Shown here: positions 7,959 through 15,123 of the stretch, piece after piece
How positions within the stretch are numbered: position 1 is the stretch's first letter
Layout of the letters: each line of letters opens with the position of its first letter
Assembly (NCBI GenBank): GCA_946998295.1
Contig: CAMPYS010000013.1
Location: forward strand, 1-47,132
Direction: 5' to 3'
Length of the DNA: 47,132 nucleotides
Source: an uncultured Prevotella sp.
GTDB lineage: Bacteria; Bacteroidota; Bacteroidia; Bacteroidales; Bacteroidaceae
Translations under genes and position numbers: made by a program
The notes under the pieces: generated by a model
Told to the model about the DNA's origin: nothing
Database searches by the model: none
Seen by the model: the letters and a program-made list of their open reading frames with translations, nothing else

Positions 7959-8339
7959 TTATTTTTCTTCTAATCTTTCCATAAAACGTTTTCTATCTAC
8001 TATAAAACGAATATGGCTTGCAGTAGCTATCAAAATACCATTGTCTGTAGCTTCTATTTGAAAAGATAATTTTTTACCGTCAATGTTTACAAGTACAGCT
8101 TTTGACTTTATTGTTGCCCCTATCCTACTTGGCTTTAAATGTTTAACCTCTATTTGTGCTCCAACTGTTGTTTGGGTATTATCTAATTCAGGTGCAACGG
8201 CTTTCATTGCAGAATTTTCCATTAAAGCAACTAAAGCTGGTGTTGCTAATACTGGTAAATCTCCTGATCCCATAGTTAGAGCTGTAACTTCTTCATCGAC
8301 TGTTAGTTCACTTATATATTGTAATTCTTTAGTAAGCAT
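7959..8339 (-). CDS. FlK-like hotdog-fold acyl-CoA thioesterase
   Basis: A 126-residue protein of the fluoroacetyl-CoA-thioesterase-like hotdog family, expected to hydrolyse a short acyl-CoA in the cytoplasm. It carries GSGDLPVLATPALVALMENSA (24-44). Thr33, Glu41 and His67 have exactly the 8- and 26-residue spacing of the FlK catalytic Thr42/Glu50/His76. That supports catalysis, but the substrate cannot be told; fluoroacetyl-CoA is unlikely in this context. No clean TAnnTTTG element lies upstream. The start codon lies 13 nt beyond the aspA terminator, so transcription may depend on read-through or on a weak promoter at about 8400-8450. Confidence 0.85.
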   Translation of the reverse strand: MLTKELQYISELTVDEEVTALTMGSGDLPVLATPALVALMENSAMKAVAPELDNTQTTVGAQIEVKHLKPSRIGATIKSKAVLVNIDGKKLSFQIEATDNGILIATASHIRFIVDRKRFMERLEEK

Positions 8340-8352
8340 ATAAATTATATAT

Positions 8353-8391
8353 AAAAAAACTATCTCCTTTAATATAGATAAAAGGAGATAG
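8353..8391 (-). terminator. Intrinsic terminator after aspA, in the thioesterase leader
   Basis: On the minus strand, arms 8391-8381 and 8370-8360 form a perfect 11-bp stem (CTATCTCCTTT and its complement) with a 10-nt loop. A run of seven T (8359-8353) follows. It lies 72 bp past the aspA stop and 13 bp before the thioesterase ATG. Confidence 0.85.
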
Positions 8392-8462
8392 AAATTAGCC
8401 TAAATTAACACAATTATCATGTGTGTCTTACATTTTAATAGAATATATTTTTATTAAAAATA

Positions 8463-9887
8463 TTATTTAACTTTATCTTTAGAACCAAGCATGTGTTCTG
8501 GTGATAGAATAGTGTCAAGTTGTTCCTTAGTTAAAACTCCTTTTGATAAAACTAAATCGTAAACAGATCCACCTGTTTCAAGAGCTTCTTTAGCTATCTT
8601 AGTACTGTTTTTGTATCCTATATAAGGATTTAGAGCAGTAACAATGCCTATAGAGTTTTTAACCATTTTAAGGTTATGTTCTTTGTTTAAAGTTATACCT
8701 TCAATACACTTTTCACGTAAAGTGGTCATAGCATTTGATAACCATGTGATGTCTTCAACTAAACATTGCATAATTATAGGTTCCATAACATTAAGCTGTA
8801 ATTGTCCAGCTTCTGCTGCTAACATAACAGCAGTGTCATTACCAATAATTTTAAAACATGTTTGGTTTGTAACTTCAGGGATAACAGGATTAACTTTACC
8901 TGGCATGATGCTAGAACCAGGTGCCATTGGTGGTAGGTTAATTTCGTTAAGTCCGCAACGAGGTCCAGATGCCATTAAACGTAAGTCGTTACATATCTTA
9001 GAAAGTTTGATAGCTAAACGTTTCATAGCACTACTGTAGTCAACTAAATCTGTAGTATCAGGTGTTGCTGCAACAAGGTCTTTACTTGCTTTGAAGTTCA
9101 TTCCTGTAAACTCACTCATCTTACGGGCGCATATTTCAGGGAATCCTGGTGCTGCATTAAGTCCTGTACCTATAGCTGTTCCTCCCATATTAATTTCTAA
9201 GAAAGCATTAGCAGCTTTTTGTACATTATCTATCTCAGCTTCTAAAAGATTAGCAAAAGCATTGAATTCTTGTCCACTTGTCATTGGGACAGCATCTTGA
9301 AGTTGTGTACGTCCCATTTTTATATCAGACTTGAACTCTTCTGCTTTCTTTCTGAATGATGCTACAAGTTCTGTTAAACTTTTAACTAAACGTTTATTCA
9401 TTAGCAATAGAGCCAAATGTATTGCTGTAGGATAAACATCATTAGTTGATTGACCACAGTTAACATGATCATTAGGTGCACAATACTTTTGCTCTCCTTT
9501 ATTGTGCCCAAGTAATTCACATGCACGGTTAGCAATCACTTCATTAGCATTCATATTAACAGAAGTACCAGCTCCACCTTGCACCATATCTGTAACAAAG
9601 TTGTCATGATATTTACCATCAATAATTTCTCTACAAGCTTTAGCTATAGCATCGCATATCTTACCGTCTACCTCTCCAAGTTCACGGTTAGTTTCGATTG
9701 CAGCTAATTTAACATAAGCTATTGCTACTATATAATCAGGATAGTCGCACATTCTTGTATTAGAGATATGATAGTTATTTAAAGCACGTTGTGTTTGTAC
9801 ACCATAATACGCTTGAGCTGGTATTTTAAGCTCACCCAAAAGGTCACTTTCAATACGAAAGTCCTTATCGTTAATTTCTTTTACCAT
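8463..9887 (-). CDS. aspA: Aspartate ammonia-lyase
   Basis: A 474-residue member of the aspartase/fumarase superfamily, converting L-aspartate to fumarate and ammonia. The fumarate then feeds anaerobic respiration and succinate production typical of Bacteroidales. The superfamily signature GSSIMPGKVN is at 324-333. Other conserved stretches are GGAGTSVNMNANEVIANRA (104-122) and the CGQSTNDVYPT segment (144-154). Length and motifs favour aspartase over class II fumarase, though the two are hard to separate by eye. Transcribed from a TATATTTG promoter with a leader of about 45 nt, and ended by its own terminator. A 17-bp palindrome lies upstream of the promoter. Confidence 0.92.
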   Translation of the reverse strand: MVKEINDKDFRIESDLLGELKIPAQAYYGVQTQRALNNYHISNTRMCDYPDYIVAIAYVKLAAIETNRELGEVDGKICDAIAKACREIIDGKYHDNFVTDMVQGGAGTSVNMNANEVIANRACELLGHNKGEQKYCAPNDHVNCGQSTNDVYPTAIHLALLLMNKRLVKSLTELVASFRKKAEEFKSDIKMGRTQLQDAVPMTSGQEFNAFANLLEAEIDNVQKAANAFLEINMGGTAIGTGLNAAPGFPEICARKMSEFTGMNFKASKDLVAATPDTTDLVDYSSAMKRLAIKLSKICNDLRLMASGPRCGLNEINLPPMAPGSSIMPGKVNPVIPEVTNQTCFKIIGNDTAVMLAAEAGQLQLNVMEPIIMQCLVEDITWLSNAMTTLREKCIEGITLNKEHNLKMVKNSIGIVTALNPYIGYKNSTKIAKEALETGGSVYDLVLSKGVLTKEQLDTILSPEHMLGSKDKVK

Positions 9888-9937
9888 GTTTAGATGCTAT
9901 TTTGTTAATTTATTGGTTTTATTATTATTTAATTTTG

Positions 9938-9945
9938 CAAATATA
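9938..9945 (-). promoter_or_regulatory. Promoter -7 element of aspA
   Basis: TATATTTG on the minus strand (CAAATATA on plus), 50 bp upstream of the aspA ATG. Confidence 0.65.
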
Positions 9946-10004
9946 AGTATTTATTAGTATTAAGCTAATATTTTATTATAAAAGATTTGTTGATTAAAAT
10001 TATT

Positions 10005-10021
10005 TAACCTCTTAGAGGTTA
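10005..10021. promoter_or_regulatory. 17-bp palindrome upstream of aspA
   Basis: TAACCTCT-T-AGAGGTTA is a perfect inverted repeat with 8-bp arms and a 1-nt centre, about 80 bp upstream of the expected aspA transcription start. Its position and symmetry suit a dimeric regulator site; no regulator is identified. Confidence 0.4.
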
Positions 10022-10280
10022 GTTGTATAGTATATCTATTTGATATTAAATTATTTAGTTATTACTACTATTTGAATATAGTAATACTATATTAATTAAT
10101 TTTTGTTGGATAAAATAATTATCTTCTAACTATAATATTATATATTAAGTTAAAAAGTTAAACTTTTTGTCTTCCACTTTGTTTTATTAAATTTCGTTAT
10201 AATGCATATTTTTATATAAAAAAGATATAAAATAATGTCTTGCTCAACAAGCATTCTTTTTATAATATAAAAAAATAAAA

Positions 10281-10310
10281 GAGGTTGAGTTATAAAATAA
10301 ACTCAACCTC
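10281..10310 (-). terminator. Intrinsic terminator of the DUF1573 gene
   Basis: Arms 10281-10291 and 10300-10310 (GAGGTTGAGTT and complement) form a perfect 11-bp stem with an 8-nt loop, 32 bp past the stop. A T-rich tract follows on the minus strand. Confidence 0.85.
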
Positions 10311-10342
10311 AAATATAAAAATCTTAATTAATATCAAAAATT

Positions 10343-10732
10343 TTATTTCTTTTCTTGCATTATTCCCTCTACATATAATCTTGTCATTTCAGGTTTACCA
10401 TTAGTTCTTATGGTTATACTTTTCTTAAAATGTCCTGGAAACTTACCTTGTCCATTATAAGTTATTTCTATTGTTCCTTTCTGTCCAGGAGCTATAGGTT
10501 TTTTATCGTATTTTGGTACAGTACATCCACAACTTGCTATAACTTGATTTATAACTAATGGTGCATTTCCTGTATTAGTAAATGTAAATATAACCTTTTG
10601 TACAGGCGTTTTTTCAGAGAAAGTACCAAAATTATAAGATAATTTATCAAATTTTATAGATGCACTTGCTTGTGCCATTGCAAAACTAAATCCTAAAATT
10701 AGTAATAACGTAAGTGTTAATAATTTCTTCAT
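10343..10732 (-). CDS. DUF1573 domain exported protein
   Basis: A 129-residue secreted or periplasmic protein of a family common in Bacteroidetes. A signal peptide (MKKLLTLTLLLILGFSFAMAQA) is followed by one DUF1573 immunoglobulin-like domain. Its hallmarks are FGTFSEKTPVQKVIFTFTNT and ASCGCT, where the Cys-Gly-Cys pair is conserved across the family. The function of DUF1573 proteins is unknown; the fold resembles ASPM/SPD-2/Hydin (ASH)-type Ig domains. It is a single-gene unit with its own promoter and terminator. Confidence 0.88.
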   Translation of the reverse strand: MKKLLTLTLLLILGFSFAMAQASASIKFDKLSYNFGTFSEKTPVQKVIFTFTNTGNAPLVINQVIASCGCTVPKYDKKPIAPGQKGTIEITYNGQGKFPGHFKKSITIRTNGKPEMTRLYVEGIMQEKK

Positions 10733-10776
10733 TCTTCAGATAATTTAATTCAACAATAAAATATAGTTTGTTTTTA

Positions 10777-10784
10777 CAAATTTA
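10777..10784 (-). promoter_or_regulatory. Promoter -7 element of DUF1573 gene
   Basis: TAAATTTG on the minus strand, 44 bp upstream of the ATG. Confidence 0.55.
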
Positions 10785-10887
10785 GAAATAAAGTTTAGCT
10801 TATATATGATATTTTACAAATATTATTATAGAAATGCTACTATTTAATAGTATTTTCACATTATATATAATATTATTCTATATTGAT

Positions 10888-11922
10888 CTATTTTATTCCA
10901 TGTTCTGTAAGAGCTTTAGCATAATTCTTCGCATTAACTTTATGTTCTTCATAGTTTTTTGCAAAGTTATGAGTACCGCTAAAATCTTCTTTAGCACACA
11001 TATACATATAATCATGGTGTTCGTAATTCAATACAGCCTCTATTGCTGAAACAGATGGAATACGTATAGGGCCAGGAGGTAGTCCTCTATATTTATATGT
11101 GTTATAAGGACTGTCGTAACTTAACCAATTATGATATATACGATGAGCATCAAATTTACCTAAAGCATATTTTACAGTGGGATCTGCTTGTAAAGGCATT
11201 TTAGCATGTAGTCTATTTATATACATTCCAGCTATAGCAGGCATTTCACTTTCATCATCTGTTTCCTCATCAACTATACTTGCTAATATAATTATCTCTG
11301 TAGGAGTAAAACCTATTTCTTTAGCTCTGTCTTTTCTACCATCTTTCCAGAACTCCTCGTTTTCTTTTTTCATCCTATCTAAAAACTTTGTAATAGATGT
11401 ATTCCAATAAAATTCATAAGTGTTAGGAATAAACATAGCTATAATAGTTTTTGGTGTATATCCATATTTAGCACAAACATCTTTAGAAGTAATAGTTCGT
11501 AAAAATTTATCACGAGAAAAACTCAGTTTATTACTTAAAACATTTGCTAAATCTTTTAAAGTTCTAACAGAACGTATAGTAACACTTATTGTAGCTTGTC
11601 TGCCACCAAAAAAATTTCTAAAAGTTAATAAAGCACCTCTGCTACTAATCTCGTATTTCCCCTCACGAATTCTATTTTTGTAAGAAGTTATATAAGCAAG
11701 AACCTTAAAAGTAAACATAGCGTGTTTTGTTGAAATAGGTTCTATTTTTGCATATACAGAATCTATATTATCATCACTATCTATAAAAATATATTTTTTA
11801 TTTCCTGTATTAGACATAGAAGAAAATAAAAATAAATATATCAATATTACTAATATAAAACTGACTATATAAATAGTTTTAGCTTTAATACTACTATATT
11901 TCTTACGCTTTGATTTTACCAT
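10888..11922 (-). CDS. mltG: Endolytic murein transglycosylase MltG/YceG family
   Basis: A 344-residue inner-membrane enzyme expected to cleave nascent glycan strands and help set peptidoglycan chain length. The start is set at the ATG at 11922 (MVKSKRKKY). The longer frame from 11979 would be read through the TATCTTTG promoter element. A basic N-terminus and one transmembrane helix (about residues 17-34) precede the YceG domain. Conserved parts are IPNTYEFYW, the active-site segment ASIVDEET and INRL...PLQADPTVKYALG. The segment usually reads IVExET; here the first acidic residue is Asp, not Glu. The gene lies at the edge of the all-minus left arm. Confidence 0.9.
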   Translation of the reverse strand: MVKSKRKKYSSIKAKTIYIVSFILVILIYLFLFSSMSNTGNKKYIFIDSDDNIDSVYAKIEPISTKHAMFTFKVLAYITSYKNRIREGKYEISSRGALLTFRNFFGGRQATISVTIRSVRTLKDLANVLSNKLSFSRDKFLRTITSKDVCAKYGYTPKTIIAMFIPNTYEFYWNTSITKFLDRMKKENEEFWKDGRKDRAKEIGFTPTEIIILASIVDEETDDESEMPAIAGMYINRLHAKMPLQADPTVKYALGKFDAHRIYHNWLSYDSPYNTYKYRGLPPGPIRIPSVSAIEAVLNYEHHDYMYMCAKEDFSGTHNFAKNYEEHKVNAKNYAKALTEHGIK

Positions 11923-11948
11923 TAGACTTATTATTTTATTTTTGATTG

Positions 11949-11956
11949 CAAAGATA
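11949..11956 (-). promoter_or_regulatory. Promoter -7 element of mltG
   Basis: TATCTTTG on the minus strand, 26 bp upstream of the ATG at 11922. It argues against the longer N-terminus. Confidence 0.65.
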
Positions 11957-12451
11957 AACATTTTATATATTGCAAACAAGTTAGATTATTGTTGATAACT
12001 ATGTTTATAAACCTGTTAATAACTAATTTATAAACTGCAATATATTAACATATATAATGAATCAAAATTGAGTTGTGAGAATATACATAGTTATTAGCTA
12101 TATTATATATAAGTTTTACACATGTTTTTAGAAATAAAAGTTATCAACTTATTAATATATACATTGGTGTTTATAAGTTAATAAATAATACAATATTCTA
12201 TATATCAAAAAATAAAAAATTATATTGATGTTTATAACTTATTATCTAAAGTGCATATCATATTATACAAGAAAATCAATAAAAAGATATAAACACTATC
12301 AACAGTATATCATACTAATATTTATTTTTCTTATTTATAAAAGAAATAATATAATAATATGCTAATTGTAGAAAACTCTAAAATAAGTAATGGATAATAT
12401 TAAATTTATTTAAAAACAAATGTTTTATTATCTTAGTAATATTAAATAATC

Positions 12452-12459
12452 TATCTTTG
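12452..12459 (+). promoter_or_regulatory. Promoter -7 element of TonB-type receptor gene
   Basis: TATCTTTG on the plus strand, 74 bp upstream of the ATG. Confidence 0.7.
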
Positions 12460-12533
12460 TAGTGTTATATATAAATAGCACACTTTATAATAAAAGTACA
12501 ATAAATAGTTATTTTAAATAAAAACTTAATATT

Positions 12534-15020
12534 ATGAAATTAAAACGTACATTTCTATTATTATGCTTAATTAATTTTGCATTAGTTTTACAGGCACAAT
12601 CAGTAAAAATAGTAGGTCAAGTTGTAGATTCAATTACTCATAAAAGTGAGCCTTTTACAACAATTCGTGTTTTTAAATCAAAAATAAGTGATACACCTAT
12701 AAAAACATTAGTTACTAATAATGATGGTAAATTTTCACAAATTATAAAAGGTAATGGAACATATTTTTTTACATTTAATTCTGTTGGACGAAAAGAAATA
12801 TGTAAGAAAGTTGTAATAGATAAATCATCTAAAGAAGTTTTTAATTTTGGTATTTTATTAGTACAAGATGATCCTAAACAATTATCTGCTGTAACTGTAA
12901 CAGCTCAAAAACCAATTGTAAAGATGGATGTAGATAAGATGACATATGATGTTCAAAATGATGTGGACTCAAAGTCTAATACATTATTAAATATGTTGCG
13001 TAAAGTTCCAATGGTTTCTGTTGATGGACAGGATAATATTACAGTTAATGGTAAATCTTCTTTTAAAGTTTATATTGATGGCAAGCCTAATGCTATGTTT
13101 TCGTCAAATACCTCTCAAATATTTAAATCAATACCAGCATCTGCTGTTAAATCTATAGAAGTTATAACAAATCCAGGTGCAAAATATGATGCAGAAGGTA
13201 TTGGTGGTATTTTAAATATTATAATGAATAAAATGTCTTCAAATAATAATAAGAATATTCATTATGGTAGTATTGGTGCTTCTTTGAGAAGTTTTGGTTA
13301 TAGTGGTGATGTATTTTTAACAGGTCAGAACAACAAGTTAACCTATAGTATTAATGGTACATATTCTATGCATGATATGTCAAAAAGTATGAGGACAATA
13401 GTAGAACGTGAATATACAGATAAAACTTTGATGATTTATGATCAAGATCCGAGTCTTAATATACCTTATTTAATGGGAAATTTAAATTTAAATTATCAGA
13501 TAAATTCTAATAGTAATATAGGTGCAACGGTAGGACTATCTAAATTTGTTATGAAGAATGAATCGGCTCCTTTGACTATTTTTAGAAATGGAAGATTTGA
13601 TAAAGAAATAAGTTATAACGCTAAATTATCTTCTATTTACAAGAATTTTTCACTTAATACTTCTGTAGACTATAATTATTATTTTAATAAAAACCGTACT
13701 AAGATTTTAGTTTTGAGCTATATGCTTAATACTTCGCCTAAATCGACTGAAAATAATAAAGAGTATAGTTTTGAAGCTAAAAAGTTTTATGGTTATAGTA
13801 TGAATGATCTTAAATCTTTATCTAATATAAATAATATTAGTCATACTTTTCAAGCAGATTATACAACTCCAATTTCTAAAGGGAATATTTTGAACTTTGG
13901 TGCAAAATTTATCAATTATACAAATAAATCAGATTCTAAATTTTTTGATATAATAAATAAAGAAGAAAAATATAATCCAGCAGCAAGTGTAAATTATAAT
14001 AATTCACAAAATATATTTGCATCTTATGTAGAATATAATATATCAACAGAAAAAATAGGTAGTAAATTTGGATTAAGATATGAGCATACATGGTCTGATG
14101 TTGAGTTTAAATTAGGTAAAGGTTCTAATTTTAAACAAATATATGGTAATCTTGTACCTTCAGTAAGTTTTAAATATATTATATCAAAAATGATGAATGT
14201 CGGAATTAATTATAATTTACGTATATCTCGTCCAGATATATCATTTTTAAATCCATATATAGATAGGACAAGAGCTACAGAATTAATTTATGGAAATCCT
14301 AATTTGGAAGTAGAAAAATCTCATAATTTAAGTGTAGTTTACAATACATTTACCCCTAAATTTATGCTTAATTTAACATTATCTCAAAGCATATCTGGAA
14401 ATCAAATATCAAGCTACTCATTTGTAGATAATAATGGTTTACTAAATACAACTTATGGAAATATATTAAAGTATAGTGAAACAGGTTTAAGCTCATTTAT
14501 TAACTATGCTTTATTTGCAAAAACGCGTTTAACACTTAATGCATCTGTTTCATATAATGATATTCGAACTATTAAGACAGCTATGATTAAACAGTCTAAT
14601 AGTGGTTGGATGATGAATGCTTTTCTTGGTATACAACAGACATTACCTTTAGATTTCAAGTTAGCTTTCTATACAGGAGGTCTTACTCGTAGATATAATT
14701 TACAGGGATATAGTAGAGGATTTAATTATTATTCAGTTACTTTATCAAAAAGCTTGTTTAATGAAAAACTTGATTTGTCATTAAATGTTATTGGAAGTTA
14801 TGATAAGAGATTTACACAAGGAAGTTATTCTATAGGTAATGGATTTAATTACCAAAAAGTCTCAAATATAGTACATGATAAAAATTATATGATATTTTCT
14901 TTAACTTGGAAATTTGGTAATAATAAAAATCATTTTAACACACATAAAAGTAATATTACAAATGATTTTAAAGAACAAAAAACGGATAGCAATATAGGAA
15001 TAATATCAGTAGAAAACTAA
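12534..15020 (+). CDS. TonB-dependent receptor-like outer-membrane beta-barrel protein
   Basis: An 828-residue outer-membrane protein. A signal peptide ending at LQAQS (about 22) is followed by a carboxypeptidase-regulatory-like domain (about 24-113). Next is a plug domain (about 118-233: SAVTVTAQKP, then ASAVKSIEVITNPGAKYDAEGIGGILNIIM). The rest is a 22-strand-type barrel of the OMP_b-brl_3 family. No SusD partner follows, so it is not a SusCD glycan system, and the substrate is unknown. The last aromatic strand (IFSLTWKF) is followed by about 35 hydrophilic residues instead of ending the protein, which is unusual for a barrel. The following M16 peptidase has its own promoter; a functional link is possible but unproven. 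Confidence 0.88.
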   Translation: MKLKRTFLLLCLINFALVLQAQSVKIVGQVVDSITHKSEPFTTIRVFKSKISDTPIKTLVTNNDGKFSQIIKGNGTYFFTFNSVGRKEICKKVVIDKSSKEVFNFGILLVQDDPKQLSAVTVTAQKPIVKMDVDKMTYDVQNDVDSKSNTLLNMLRKVPMVSVDGQDNITVNGKSSFKVYIDGKPNAMFSSNTSQIFKSIPASAVKSIEVITNPGAKYDAEGIGGILNIIMNKMSSNNNKNIHYGSIGASLRSFGYSGDVFLTGQNNKLTYSINGTYSMHDMSKSMRTIVEREYTDKTLMIYDQDPSLNIPYLMGNLNLNYQINSNSNIGATVGLSKFVMKNESAPLTIFRNGRFDKEISYNAKLSSIYKNFSLNTSVDYNYYFNKNRTKILVLSYMLNTSPKSTENNKEYSFEAKKFYGYSMNDLKSLSNINNISHTFQADYTTPISKGNILNFGAKFINYTNKSDSKFFDIINKEEKYNPAASVNYNNSQNIFASYVEYNISTEKIGSKFGLRYEHTWSDVEFKLGKGSNFKQIYGNLVPSVSFKYIISKMMNVGINYNLRISRPDISFLNPYIDRTRATELIYGNPNLEVEKSHNLSVVYNTFTPKFMLNLTLSQSISGNQISSYSFVDNNGLLNTTYGNILKYSETGLSSFINYALFAKTRLTLNASVSYNDIRTIKTAMIKQSNSGWMMNAFLGIQQTLPLDFKLAFYTGGLTRRYNLQGYSRGFNYYSVTLSKSLFNEKLDLSLNVIGSYDKRFTQGSYSIGNGFNYQKVSNIVHDKNYMIFSLTWKFGNNKNHFNTHKSNITNDFKEQKTDSNIGIISVEN

Positions 15021-15082
15021 TAAAAATAATGAATTATATATATAAAAGGTATAATAAAGTAAATTATATAAAATAAAATATT

Positions 15083-15090
15083 TATCTTTG
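15083..15090 (+). promoter_or_regulatory. Promoter -7 element of M16 peptidase gene
   Basis: TATCTTTG on the plus strand, 33 bp upstream of the ATG. Confidence 0.7.
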
Positions 15091-15123
15091 CTTTATATTT
15101 AAATTATTTAATCTATTTAGCAT

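Larger units (their letters stand above)
9888..10342. other. A+T-rich intergenic region aspA / DUF1573
   Basis: Holds the aspA promoter, a 17-bp palindrome at 10005-10021 and the terminator of the DUF1573 gene. Nothing else is recognised between 10022 and 10280. Confidence 0.6.
11923..12533. other. A+T-rich divergent intergenic region with DnaA-box-like cluster (candidate origin)
   Basis: Five exact TTATNAACA motifs (one base from DnaA consensus TTATNCACA) lie on the minus strand at 11990-11998, 12002-12010, 12014-12022, 12168-12176 and 12229-12237. The first three are exactly 12 bp apart. Near matches are TTATCAACT at 12141-12149, TTTTACACA at 12114-12122 and CTATCAACA at 12296-12304. Rough expectation for this composition is well below one exact match per 550 bp. 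Genes to the left are all minus for 12 kb and the next two to the right are plus. This fits a replication origin but is inference; dnaA is not nearby. Confidence 0.4.

Noticed and set aside
10838..10852. Terminator of mltG (TACTAT-TTA-ATAGTA)
   Set aside because: A 6-bp all-A/T-rich stem is too weak and too common in this composition to call.
12534..15020. SusC-type glycan importer
   Set aside because: No SusD gene follows and the barrel belongs to the shorter OMP_b-brl type; there are no glycoside hydrolases around.
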